From Lachnospiraceae bacterium (GTDB taxonomy: Bacteria; Bacillota; Clostridia; Lachnospirales; Lachnospiraceae), in contig JAGAOO010000046.1 in assembly GCA_017623675.1 (NCBI GenBank), positions 1 through 64,000 of the forward strand: DNA of 64,000 bases. The letters run 5' to 3'. Under the pieces are notes generated by a model, which worked only from the letters and a program-made list of their open reading frames with translations, was not told where the DNA came from and made no database searches. Made by a program: the position numbers and the translations under genes. Positions 1 to 7,888 of this stretch are shown here, piece by piece (the first letter of the stretch is position 1; every line of letters starts with the position of its first letter).

Positions 1-231
1 ATAAATTATAGGTTTGTCCATTCCTACAGCAGCGGTTTTGAGGGTATATGTTTCCGCAACGACCTTAGAAGCACGTCGGTACTTAGGCTGTGCTTTGAGA
101 ACAAAACAGTTATTCTTTATCAAGCACAGCCTTACGTACCGCTACGTGCTGGCTGGAGCGCAAGCATGTCGTGCGGGAATATATACCCTTAAAACCGCGG
201 TCGTAGTCAGCACTACAAACCTTAATTTTGC
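1..231. repeat. Long hairpin repeat, copy 1
   Basis: This is an imperfect inverted repeat that folds almost along its full length. The ends are short inverted repeats (AAATTATAGGTTTG near 3-16 and CAAACCTTAATTTT at 217-230). The outer arms are 25-65 and about 163-205, matching over about 40 bases with a few mismatches. The inner arms are 69-95 and 122-150, both built on AGCACGT...GGTAC...TTAGGC...TGTGCTT, around a loop at about 96-121. The same sequence recurs in reverse orientation at 51246-51566. Any reading frame here follows the palindrome and is not a credible gene. The element ends about 20 bases before the promoter of the toxin-antitoxin operon. It could be a mobile palindromic element, or DNA specifying a structured RNA. 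Confidence 0.85.
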
Positions 232-249
232 GTACCCTTATTTATTGTG

Positions 250-278
250 TTGACATACCCTATACAATAGGGTATATT
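250..278 (+). promoter_or_regulatory. Promoter and operator of toxin-antitoxin operon
   Basis: A consensus -35 TTGACA (250-255) is separated by 17 bases from a -10 TATATT (273-278). The spacer holds a perfect inverted repeat, ATACCCTA (255-262) and TAGGGTAT (268-275), with a 5-base centre. A palindrome lying between -35 and -10 is the usual arrangement for autorepression by a type II antitoxin. Binding by the downstream HTH protein is inferred. Confidence 0.75.
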
Positions 279-296
279 ATACACAAAGGTGATGAA

Positions 297-629
297 ATGA
301 CCAGAACATTTATTCAGACAAAAGAATTTTCAAAAAATTGGGATGGACTAGGTTATGATGATGAAGATTTGCGTAAACTAGAATTAGAACTTTTGAAAAA
401 TTCATCCGCTTATCCCGTTATTCGTGGAACAGGTGGGCTAAGAAAGATGCGATTTGCACTGGATAATGAGGGAAAAAGTGGAGGTGTTCGTATCTGTTAT
501 GTAGATTTTGTTGTAGCAGAAACGATATACTTGATTACGGTTTATCCTAAAAGTGAGAAAGATAATTTATCTCAGGCTGAAAGAAATGAAATTAAGAAGT
601 TAATTAAGCGCTTGGAAGATAGTTTATAG
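297..629 (+). CDS. RelE/HigB-family toxin
   Basis: A 110-residue protein resembling RelE/ParE-superfamily toxins of the HigB type, which usually act as ribosome-dependent mRNA interferases. The core includes a basic G-T-G-G-L-R-K-M-R-F segment (about residues 47-56), then strands with RICYVDF and YLITVYPKSEK, and a C-terminal lysine-rich helix. The ATG at 297 is chosen because AAGGTGA lies 5 bases before it and it follows the promoter at 250-278. A longer reading from 228 would start upstream of the promoter. The next gene, 11 bases on, encodes an HTH protein, giving the toxin-first order typical of HigBA. The fold assignment is fairly sure; the RNA target is unknown. Confidence 0.8.
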   Translation: MTRTFIQTKEFSKNWDGLGYDDEDLRKLELELLKNSSAYPVIRGTGGLRKMRFALDNEGKSGGVRICYVDFVVAETIYLITVYPKSEKDNLSQAERNEIKKLIKRLEDSL

Positions 630-640
630 GAGGCGATTAT

Positions 641-967
641 ATGAACACTGTATATGAAAGTATTATATCTGGCTTAGCTGAAGCTGTAGATGATGCTGAA
701 AGTAAAGAAAAAAAATTAACAAGAAGAGTTGTTTCTATCGTTCCTGTAAAAGAATATGAGGCGGAGCAAATAAAAAGAATTCGTAAGTCTACGGGAATGT
801 CTCAGAAGGTTTTTGCAAGCTATATGGGTGTTTCAGATAAAACAGTGGAAGCATGGGAGGCGGGAACCAACCATCCTTCTGGAGCTGCAAGTAGATTGTT
901 GTCCATGATGGAAATGGATGAGCACTTAGTAGATGACTTTCCATTTGTGAAGACTACAACAAATTAA
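641..967 (+). CDS. HTH antitoxin (HigA/NadS-like)
   Basis: A 108-residue protein with a C-terminal XRE-type helix-turn-helix. The region IRKSTGMSQKVFASYMGVSDKTVEAWEAG (about residues 46-74) has the Q in helix 2 and the recognition-helix pattern of Cro/C1-type repressors. The N-terminal 40 residues are charged (DDAESKEKKLTRR) and probably wrap the toxin. Its ribosome site AGGAGG lies 5 bases beyond the toxin stop. It probably neutralises the upstream toxin and represses the promoter through the 255-275 palindrome; both roles are inferred from family and context. Confidence 0.8.
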   Translation: MNTVYESIISGLAEAVDDAESKEKKLTRRVVSIVPVKEYEAEQIKRIRKSTGMSQKVFASYMGVSDKTVEAWEAGTNHPSGAASRLLSMMEMDEHLVDDFPFVKTTTN

Positions 968-994
968 TAAATAAGTTAAGAATCAGATAAGTTT

Positions 995-1039
995 CTTTCC
1001 CTTGTAATCTCAATGGTAGATTATAAGGGAAAGTTTTTT
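995..1039 (+). terminator. Terminator after toxin-antitoxin operon
   Basis: The stem CTTTCCCTTGTAATCT (995-1010) pairs with AGATTATAAGGGAAAG (1018-1033) around a 7-base loop, followed by six T residues. This is a good intrinsic terminator for the preceding operon. Confidence 0.85.
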
Positions 1040-1197
1040 AAAATAATTTCTCTCACTTTTGCCCATACAGGGGTTTAGAAAGCCTTGTGAAACGATATAA
1101 CACAAAGGAGTACATAAGGGAAAACTCACATACAGAAAAATGAGAATTTTTAGGAGAAGTAAAATTTAGTAAATGATTCTTTCGCAAAAGAGTGTAG

Positions 1198-1227
1198 TTG
1201 TGTAGTCAAACTGTCTTATGATATAAT
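1198..1227 (+). promoter_or_regulatory. Promoter for moxR-coxE pair
   Basis: TTGTGT (1198-1203) and a consensus TATAAT (1222-1227) are separated by 18 bases, about 50 bases before the chosen ATG of the MoxR gene. Confidence 0.6.
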
Positions 1228-1276
1228 TATGAAAGTTTCAGGTGCAATTATATTTACATACGAAGGGAGAACTGTT

Positions 1277-2095
1277 ATGGCAGAGACGAATTTCACAGGA
1301 AGTAAACACTATATCGCCGCACCGGAATTGATGCAGGCGGTGAATGTAGCGATTGAACTGGAAAAGCCATTATTAATTAAAGGAGAGCCGGGAACCGGTA
1401 AGACCATGCTTGCAGAAGCCATTCGGGAAGCAACCGGCAAGGAATTATTTATTTGGAATATTAAGTCTACAACGAAGGCACAGGATGGTTTATATGTCTA
1501 TGATACGATTCAGCGTTTGTATGATAGTCAGTTTGGTGAGGAAGGGGTAGACGATATTGCCCATTATATCAAATTAGGTAAATTAGGAGAGGCATTTAAA
1601 TCAGAGGAGCAGGTAATCCTGTTGATTGATGAGATTGATAAAGCAGACTTAGAATTTCCAAACGATTTGCTTTGGGAACTGGATAGAATGGAATTCTATA
1701 TCCATGAGACGAAGGAAACGGTGAAAGCAAAACATCGTCCAATTGTAATTATTACCTCCAATGCGGAAAAGGAATTGCCGGACGCCTTTTTAAGACGTTG
1801 TATTTTCCATTATATTGATTTCCCGGACAGGGAGCAGATGACAGAGATTGTTAATGCACACTTTGAACACTTGGAAGAACATCTGTTACAGCAGGCAATG
1901 GATACCTTTTACTGGATACGTGGTTTGAAGGATATTCGGAAGAAACCAAGTACCTCTGAACTGATTGACTGGATTCGCGCCTTACAGTTAGGTGGAATTG
2001 AGCCGGATTTGATTCGTAAGGAAATGCCGTTTTTAGGTGTTTTGATTAAGAAGGATGAAGACTTAGGTGTGATTAAACAAAGGAGACTGGATTAG
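1277..2095 (+). CDS. MoxR-type AAA+ ATPase
   Basis: A 272-residue AAA+ protein of the MoxR/CbbQ type. Walker A is GEPGTGKT (residues 36-43), Walker B is VILLIDEID (about 111-119), a sensor-like ITSN follows, and paired arginines (FLRRC) sit in the arginine-finger position. These ATPases work as chaperones that remodel or activate partner proteins, commonly with a VWA-domain protein such as the next gene. The ATG at 1277 is preceded by GGGAG at good spacing; an in-frame ATG at 1229 sits almost on the -10 element and is rejected. The stop overlaps the start of the next gene by one base, so the two are translationally coupled. Confidence 0.88.
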   Translation: MAETNFTGSKHYIAAPELMQAVNVAIELEKPLLIKGEPGTGKTMLAEAIREATGKELFIWNIKSTTKAQDGLYVYDTIQRLYDSQFGEEGVDDIAHYIKLGKLGEAFKSEEQVILLIDEIDKADLEFPNDLLWELDRMEFYIHETKETVKAKHRPIVIITSNAEKELPDAFLRRCIFHYIDFPDREQMTEIVNAHFEHLEEHLLQQAMDTFYWIRGLKDIRKKPSTSELIDWIRALQLGGIEPDLIRKEMPFLGVLIKKDEDLGVIKQRRLD

Positions 2096-3291
2096 TGTTT
2101 TTGACATTTTTCTATTTGCTGCGAAGTAAAGGCATTGATGTGTCGGTTACGGAGTGGCTGACCTTAATAGAAGCTTTGGATAAAGGACTCTGTCATGGTA
2201 GCTTTACAGAGTTCTATTACCTGTGCCGCATGACCTTGGTGAATCGGGAATCGGATTTTGACAAATTCGACTTGGCATTTGGGGAATATTTTAAGGGAAT
2301 TCAGGATGAAAATGAAATTCCACCGGAAATCATGAAGTGGCTGGATAAGGGAGATATGGACGATTCCCAGTTGAATCGGGATGTGTATCGATTTGAGCAG
2401 CATCGGGATTCAAATACGGTTAAGCGCATGTTCCGGGAACGGATAACCGAGCAGAATTCCGAGCATAACGGCGGAAATTACTGGATTGGAACCAGTGGTG
2501 GTTCCGCATTTGGACATACCGGGCGCAATCCCGGTGGTATTCGTGTGGGAGGTACTCCGGGTATGCATACTGCCTTTTCTGTTATGGGAGAACGGAAGTA
2601 TGAAAGCTTTCGGAATGACCGGGCATTAAGTATGCGTCAGTTTCAGGTAGCATTTCGCCGCCTTCGACAGTATTCTGCCCGTCTGGATGTGGCAAAAACG
2701 GAGCTGGATATTGATAGAACCATTGACAGCACCTGTAATCAGGGTGGTTATTTGAAGCTGGAATTCGAAAAACCAAGAAAGAATACAGTGAAGCTGTTGT
2801 TATTATTTGATTGTGGCGGAACCATGTATCCGTTTATGGAGCTTTGTAACAATTTATTCCAGGCGGTGCATAAAGCAAATCATTTCAAGGATGTGCAGAC
2901 CTATTATTTTCATAACTGCATTTACCAGAAGGTGTATAAGACACCGGAATGTGAGACAGGTGACTGGGTAGATTTGGATTATTTATTCCGGCATTTTGAT
3001 AAGGATTATAAAGTCATTATTGTAGGAGATGCCCAGATGGCACCAGAGGAATTGTTTGATGTAAATGGGAATTATCGTGGTCCGAATGGCGGTATGAGTG
3101 GCTATGAATGGTGCCAGTTATTGAATAGTAAGTATAAGAAGATTGTCTGGCTGAATCCAAGATATCATGGTGGATTAAATGCCTTGAGCTGGATGGAATC
3201 GGAGCATGAACTGGCAAAGCTGTTCCATATGTATCTGCTGTCTGTGGATGGATTAAAAGAAGCCATTACTTATTTGATGGCACCGAGATAA
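2095..3291 (+). CDS. VWA-domain CoxE-like protein
   Basis: A 398-residue protein starting with GTG that shares a base with the stop of the MoxR gene. The N-terminal half matches CoxE/YeaD-like architecture. A glycine-rich stretch lies at about 125-165. The C-terminal half is a von Willebrand A domain beginning at LLLLFDCGGTM (about residue 236). The metal-site motif D-x-S-x-S is altered to D-C-G-G-T, so metal binding may be changed. Family members pair with MoxR ATPases to mature or insert cofactors into client enzymes. No client is visible nearby, so the target is unknown. Confidence 0.8.
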   Translation: MFLTFFYLLRSKGIDVSVTEWLTLIEALDKGLCHGSFTEFYYLCRMTLVNRESDFDKFDLAFGEYFKGIQDENEIPPEIMKWLDKGDMDDSQLNRDVYRFEQHRDSNTVKRMFRERITEQNSEHNGGNYWIGTSGGSAFGHTGRNPGGIRVGGTPGMHTAFSVMGERKYESFRNDRALSMRQFQVAFRRLRQYSARLDVAKTELDIDRTIDSTCNQGGYLKLEFEKPRKNTVKLLLLFDCGGTMYPFMELCNNLFQAVHKANHFKDVQTYYFHNCIYQKVYKTPECETGDWVDLDYLFRHFDKDYKVIIVGDAQMAPEELFDVNGNYRGPNGGMSGYEWCQLLNSKYKKIVWLNPRYHGGLNALSWMESEHELAKLFHMYLLSVDGLKEAITYLMAPR

Positions 3292-3333
3292 TTTAGTTTG
3301 AAAATGAAATAAATAGTCATTGAGAAATCTGAT

Positions 3334-3367
3334 AAAAAAATGGGAACGAAAGTTCCCATTTTTTTAA
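3334..3367 (+). terminator. Terminator after coxE-like gene
   Basis: AAATGGGAAC and GTTCCCATTT pair around GAAA. The stem is flanked by A- and T-runs, so it may work in both directions. Confidence 0.88.
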
Positions 3368-3408
3368 AACCATTTTATTAGTTGAAACGTCTAATTAATG
3401 TAAACAGA

Positions 3409-3420
3409 TACCGGCCGGTA
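3409..3420. repeat. Perfect 12-bp palindrome upstream of ECF sigma gene
   Basis: TACCGGCCGGTA is a perfect, GC-rich palindrome in an AT-rich leader, 7 bases before the ribosome site of the sigma gene. It could be an operator or block the ribosome site. No function can be assigned. Confidence 0.4.
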
Positions 3421-3439
3421 ATATGCAAAGGAGGGAACG

Positions 3440-3916
3440 ATGAATAAGGAACAATTAGGAGATTTGATTTTGCAGTCTGAAAATCATATGTATCGAATTG
3501 CAAAGTCCTTATTAAAAAATGATACTGATTGTGAGGATGCAATACAGGAAACCATCGTACATGCGTTTTCAAAAATACATACTTTGAAAAATGATTTATT
3601 TGCGAAGACTTGGCTGACACGAATTTTAATAAATGAATGTTACAATATTATGAGGCGTGAAAAAAGGTTGATTTCTATTGAAGAAATAACAGAACAACAT
3701 GCAGATGAGCAAACGGATTATTCGGATTTGTATACGGCAGTGCAACAACTTCCGGAAGATATGCGGCTTGCTGTCATGCTCTACTATTCGGAGGGATATA
3801 GTATTAAGGAAATTGCATGTATAGAAGATACCACTGTTCCAACAATCAAAAATCGACTTTTTAAGGCAAGAAAACGATTAAGGAAAGCATTAAGTGAGGA
3901 GGAAGAAGCTATATGA
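3440..3916 (+). CDS. ECF-type RNA polymerase sigma factor
   Basis: A 158-residue sigma-70 family protein with only regions 2 and 4. Region 2 spans about residues 10-70 (YRIAKSLL...CEDAIQET...AFSKIHTL). Region 4 spans about 100-150, with LPEDMRLAVMLYYSEGYS and the HTH TTVPTIKNRLFKARKRL. It should direct RNA polymerase to a small stress regulon. The start has AAAGGAGGG at good spacing. The gene ends in ATGA shared with the next gene, a typical sigma and anti-sigma coupling. The stimulus is unknown. Confidence 0.9.
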   Translation: MNKEQLGDLILQSENHMYRIAKSLLKNDTDCEDAIQETIVHAFSKIHTLKNDLFAKTWLTRILINECYNIMRREKRLISIEEITEQHADEQTDYSDLYTAVQQLPEDMRLAVMLYYSEGYSIKEIACIEDTTVPTIKNRLFKARKRLRKALSEEEEAI

Positions 3917-5403
3917 ACTTGAGTAATTTAAGGGCAGATTGTCCAAAAACACCGGAACATATTCATGTTATGATTAAACAGGAAGTCGAACGACAAATGT
4001 TGGCAGATAATAGAGAAGTTACAAAAAACAAGAGGAGTTCTTGGAAATCCCGAAGATTCATTAAAATGGCAGCCGGAATTGGAGCAGTTTTACTGGCAAC
4101 AAGTGGTGCGGTTTATGCTGCAGAACGAATCGCTCATTTCTATGCTAATCAAGTGGGAAATTACGGGGTACAGCTTGGTTTCAGTATGGATAATCAGAAT
4201 GAAGACAGTGTTCAGGCAGAAGCAGTAGATGAGTTTGAATTACGAAAAATTCAATTAAATTATTTACCGGAAGAATATGAAGTTCTTCTATCTGATAGAG
4301 ATATTGTAAAGTATTCGAATACAAATACTTATGCACAAGGAGGAATAGCTGTTTATTCCTATATATTAGGACAGGAAATAAATTCCAATGAGATTGAATG
4401 GCTGGAAAAAGATATTATTTATAGCGAACAAGTACGGGTAGGGAATTTTGATACAATCTACATGGAGCGTAATGTTATATCGGATGCCTCTGTTAGATTT
4501 GATAAACTGATTTATGCAGTAGATAATGAAAAAGGGTATATCCTTCAGATTTATGCAGGTCAGGATTTATCAAAAGAGGAAACATTGAAAATTGTTGAAA
4601 ATATTGAAATGGTACCGACTGGTGAACGAATAGCTTTAGAGGATGCTTATACCTGGGAAGATTATGTGGCTTTTGTGGCGAAAGACAATAATAGTGAAAG
4701 CAATACAATCAGTAACTTTGAGGGTTGTTTGCCAACACAGAGGGTGGATAATATATATAATATTGGAGAAGAATTTGTTTTTCAAGGCTTTGCAGTAACA
4801 GGTGGAGAAAGCGGTATAGTTTCTACAGGTAATGCATTAACTGCAAAAGTAACAGATGTCCAAATTGCAGATGATCTGGATTTGTTAACACAACAGGATA
4901 GTATTCCTCGAGAGTGGTTACAGTCTGTGGAAGACGACGGTACATTATGTAACAATGTCATTCAATATATATCTTCCGGAGATGGTATTAATCAGCTGGA
5001 TACCGTGGTTTACACGGAAGAGGTGGAACAGAAATTGGTTTATGTAACCATCGATATTACCAATACCAGTGAGGAAGAATGGAATCAAGTAATAATACTG
5101 GGTAAGCTGGAGACACTTATTAATATTGATGACAGTTACAAAATCTATAATAGAGCCCGGGTGGATGGAAACCCGAACACTTCCTATACAGTTGGAACCA
5201 GTGTTGCATTAACAGAAGAAATGGATTATTTTGATCCAAAAGATTCAGACGGAAAAAATCACATACCGTCTTTAATGCCGGGAGAAACCGTTACAGTACA
5301 TATGGCATGGATTGTAAATGCAGATGATTTGGATAAATTGTATTTTAAGCTGGATATGTCAAGCATTAATTCGGCAGGAGATTTTGTAGATATCCGACAA
5401 TAA
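3913..5403 (+). CDS. Membrane-anchored probable anti-sigma protein
   Basis: A 496-residue protein overlapping the sigma gene by 4 bases. It has a cytoplasmic N-terminus of about 50 residues with a lysine/arginine-rich end (KNKRSSWKSRRFIKM), one membrane segment at about 52-70 (AAGIGAVLLATSGAVYA), and about 420 residues outside. The external part seems to hold a DUF4367/DUF4179-like domain and a C-terminal beta-sandwich with ITNTSEEEWNQ and MPGETVTVHMAW, similar to DUF4352/DUF5643-type domains. It probably holds the sigma factor at the membrane and senses an envelope signal. No HC2 zinc finger is present. Confidence 0.7.
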   Translation: MNLSNLRADCPKTPEHIHVMIKQEVERQMLADNREVTKNKRSSWKSRRFIKMAAGIGAVLLATSGAVYAAERIAHFYANQVGNYGVQLGFSMDNQNEDSVQAEAVDEFELRKIQLNYLPEEYEVLLSDRDIVKYSNTNTYAQGGIAVYSYILGQEINSNEIEWLEKDIIYSEQVRVGNFDTIYMERNVISDASVRFDKLIYAVDNEKGYILQIYAGQDLSKEETLKIVENIEMVPTGERIALEDAYTWEDYVAFVAKDNNSESNTISNFEGCLPTQRVDNIYNIGEEFVFQGFAVTGGESGIVSTGNALTAKVTDVQIADDLDLLTQQDSIPREWLQSVEDDGTLCNNVIQYISSGDGINQLDTVVYTEEVEQKLVYVTIDITNTSEEEWNQVIILGKLETLINIDDSYKIYNRARVDGNPNTSYTVGTSVALTEEMDYFDPKDSDGKNHIPSLMPGETVTVHMAWIVNADDLDKLYFKLDMSSINSAGDFVDIRQ

Positions 5404-5412
5404 TTTGAATAA

Positions 5413-5468
5413 ATAAGAGCATGTTTTATCAAGCATAGATAACTGGATAAAATATGCTCTTATTTTTT
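5413..5468 (+). terminator. Terminator after sigma/anti-sigma operon
   Basis: TAAGAGCATGTTTTATC pairs with GATAAAATATGCTCTTA (one G-T pair) around a 15-base loop, followed by a T-run. Confidence 0.88.
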
Positions 5469-5531
5469 ACTTTCGTTTTAAAGAAAAACTGTATATAATG
5501 AATTAGAGTACATTTGAAAGAGGGTTTTATA

Positions 5532-6431
5532 TTGAATCAAAACTGGGGTTTAGTCTTAAGTGGCGGTGGTGCCAAGGGTGCTTATCAGATTGGTGTCTGG
5601 AAGGCCATGAAGGAACTGCATATGGAGGAATGGATTGGCGGTATTTCCGGTTCTTCTATTGGGACGCTAAATGCTGCCTTATTTGCGTGTAACAATTATG
5701 AAAATGCAAATGAGGTATGGAATCAAGTCAATCTCCTTTCTGTTTTTGATACAGAATGGGCTTTGATTGATGGAAAAGAAGGTACTTTTTCCAGAGAAGA
5801 AATGCTTACTTTGTTCCGAACCTATGTAGATATCCCGAAGATTATTCACAGTGAGCGGCCAATTTATTGCAGTATTTCCAGACTGATGCCGGACCGAAGC
5901 TATCAGGGAGAATATGCACGATTAGATGGCAGAACCCAGTATATTATTGAACAGTTATTGATGGCGTCCTCGGCATTACCAATTATTCATGAAGCAGTTG
6001 AATATCAGGACTGGTTTTACCGGGACGGCGGTTTGACAGACAATGTACCGATTCGCCCTTTATATGACCATGGATTTCGGAAGATAATTGTGATTGGTTT
6101 AAAGGAAGAAATGAAGCGTTTTGAAGCTGATTTTCCGGATGTGGAGTTCTTATCTGTATATCCAAGTCATGATTTGGGGGATTTGATTCATGGCACCTTG
6201 AACTTCAAACCACGATTCATAGAATTCTGCAAAAAATTAGGATATAAGGACGGACTTCGTACTTTCCGTGCCTATCAAAATGGTGATATGAATACAGTAA
6301 AGATGCAGGAGTTGGCAAAATTGGATTTCCAGGAACTTACAGTGGAGATGAAACAGGCAGAGCTGCAGTCTTCTGTGGATGAACATATGGATACCTTAAA
6401 GGGGATTATGGGGAAATACGGAATCGATTGA
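5532..6431 (+). CDS. Patatin-like phospholipase
   Basis: A 299-residue cytosolic lipid acyl hydrolase of the patatin/RssA type. The oxyanion-hole loop is SGGGAKG (residues 10-16). The nucleophile elbow is GSSIG (about 41-45), following GGIS. The catalytic aspartate is in DGGLTDN (about 165-171). Together these form the Ser-Asp dyad of the family. Start choice: TTG at 5532 has AAAGAGGG at good spacing; an earlier TTG at 5514 has none. A TATAAT at 5494-5499 is a likely -10 with a poor -35. The physiological substrate is unknown. It precedes miaB by 25 bases and may share its transcript. Confidence 0.88.
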   Translation: MNQNWGLVLSGGGAKGAYQIGVWKAMKELHMEEWIGGISGSSIGTLNAALFACNNYENANEVWNQVNLLSVFDTEWALIDGKEGTFSREEMLTLFRTYVDIPKIIHSERPIYCSISRLMPDRSYQGEYARLDGRTQYIIEQLLMASSALPIIHEAVEYQDWFYRDGGLTDNVPIRPLYDHGFRKIIVIGLKEEMKRFEADFPDVEFLSVYPSHDLGDLIHGTLNFKPRFIEFCKKLGYKDGLRTFRAYQNGDMNTVKMQELAKLDFQELTVEMKQAELQSSVDEHMDTLKGIMGKYGID

Positions 6432-6456
6432 TATAGGAAAATGAAAGGAACAAGAC

Positions 6457-7869
6457 ATGAGAGAACAAGGACAGCAGGAAGCACAAAGACAATTAATGAT
6501 TATAGAACAGTGTAAGGAACGAATTGCCGCATTGACCAGAGAAGCAGGCAGACCTTTAACCTATCACATATCTACCTTTGGATGCCAGATGAATTTTAAG
6601 GATTCTGAAAAACTGGCTGGTATTTTGGAGCAGTTGGGTTATGTGGAAACGGATACGGAGGAAGCAGACTTTGTTTTGCTGAATACCTGTACGGTACGGG
6701 AAAATGCAAACCAGAAGGTATATGGTCATCTTGGTATTTTGAAATCCTATAAAAAGAAAAATCCTCATATGATGATTGCTTTATGTGGCTGCATGATGCA
6801 GGAGGAATTAGTGGTAGCCAAGTTAAGGGAAAGCTATCGCTTTGTTGATATTATTTTCGGAACACACAACATTTATAAATTGGCAGAATTGATTCAGACC
6901 CGCTTGGAATCGAAGGGTATGGTCATTGATTTATGGCAGGATGCCAAGGAAATTGTTGAGGATTTGCCAAGTGTACGAAAGTATTCCTTTAAAGCAGGAG
7001 TGAATATCATGTTTGGCTGCAATAACTTTTGCAGTTATTGTATTGTGCCTTATGTTCGAGGTCGGGAACGTAGTCGGGAGCCGGAGGATATTATTCATGA
7101 AATTGAAGAAATGGTATCTCAGGGTGTCGTAGAGGTTATGTTACTCGGTCAAAATGTGAATTCTTATGGAAAGACCTTAGAACACCCGATTTCTTTTGCA
7201 GAATTGTTGCAGAGAGTCGAGCAGATTGAAGGTTTGAAACGGATTCGCTTTATGACTTCCCATCCTAAGGATTTATCCGATGATTTAATTGAAGTGATGA
7301 AGAATTCTGAGAAGATATGCAGGCATATGCACCTTCCGGTACAGTCCGGAAGCAGCCGCCTATTAGAAAAAATGAATCGCCGTTATACGAAAGAACATTA
7401 TTTGGAATTGGTCCATAAGTTAAGAACTGCAATACCGGATATTTCTCTGACCACAGATATAATTGTTGGCTTCCCCGGAGAGACTGAGGAAGATTTTGAG
7501 GAAACAATTGATGTGGTTCGCAAGGCAGAGTATGACAGTGCCTATACCTTTATTTATTCCAAGCGAACCGGTACACCGGCAGCGACTATGGAGAATCAGG
7601 TTTCGGAAGATGTGGTGAAAGAGCGGTTTCAACGTCTGCTGGATGTGGTTGCTGAATGTTCGGCAAAGCGTACCGGGCGTTTAGAAGGAGAAACGGTAGA
7701 GGTATTAGTGGAAGGAATCAGTGAACAGGATGCTTCTATGGTGACCGGACGGTTATCCAATAACTTACTGGTACATTTTAAAGGTGACGAAAGCTTGATT
7801 GGAAGCCTGTGTATGGTACATTTGGATCAGGCAAAAGGATTTTATTATATTGGAACAAAAGCAGATTAG
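6457..7869 (+). CDS. miaB: tRNA-i6A37 methylthiotransferase MiaB
   Basis: A 470-residue radical SAM enzyme that adds a methylthio group to isopentenyl-adenosine 37 of tRNAs reading UNN codons. The N-terminal UPF0004 domain has the three auxiliary-cluster cysteines in FGCQMN, NTCTVREN and CGCM. The radical SAM motif is CNNFCSYC (C-x3-C-x2-C), followed by IVPYVRGRERSR, typical of MiaB rather than RimO or MtaB. A TRAM domain ends the protein. The enzyme that makes its substrate, miaA, lies 6.5 kb downstream in the same gene run. Confidence 0.96.
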   Translation: MREQGQQEAQRQLMIIEQCKERIAALTREAGRPLTYHISTFGCQMNFKDSEKLAGILEQLGYVETDTEEADFVLLNTCTVRENANQKVYGHLGILKSYKKKNPHMMIALCGCMMQEELVVAKLRESYRFVDIIFGTHNIYKLAELIQTRLESKGMVIDLWQDAKEIVEDLPSVRKYSFKAGVNIMFGCNNFCSYCIVPYVRGRERSREPEDIIHEIEEMVSQGVVEVMLLGQNVNSYGKTLEHPISFAELLQRVEQIEGLKRIRFMTSHPKDLSDDLIEVMKNSEKICRHMHLPVQSGSSRLLEKMNRRYTKEHYLELVHKLRTAIPDISLTTDIIVGFPGETEEDFEETIDVVRKAEYDSAYTFIYSKRTGTPAATMENQVSEDVVKERFQRLLDVVAECSAKRTGRLEGETVEVLVEGISEQDASMVTGRLSNNLLVHFKGDESLIGSLCMVHLDQAKGFYYIGTKAD

Positions 7870-7888
7870 AGATAAGGACGGTAACAAA

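Larger units (their letters stand above)
968..1276. other. Intergenic region 968-1276
   Basis: This 309-base gap holds the terminator at 995-1039 and the promoter at 1198-1227. Nothing else recognisable was seen between them (1040-1197). Confidence 0.6.

Noticed and set aside
14..253. 79-codon frame at the left edge
   Set aside because: It lies entirely within the long hairpin repeat and runs into the promoter of the next operon.
3372..3412. ECF-type autoregulatory promoter for the sigma gene (TGAAAC then CGTC)
   Set aside because: TGAAAC and CGTCTA overlap instead of being about 16 bases apart, so no valid promoter could be drawn.
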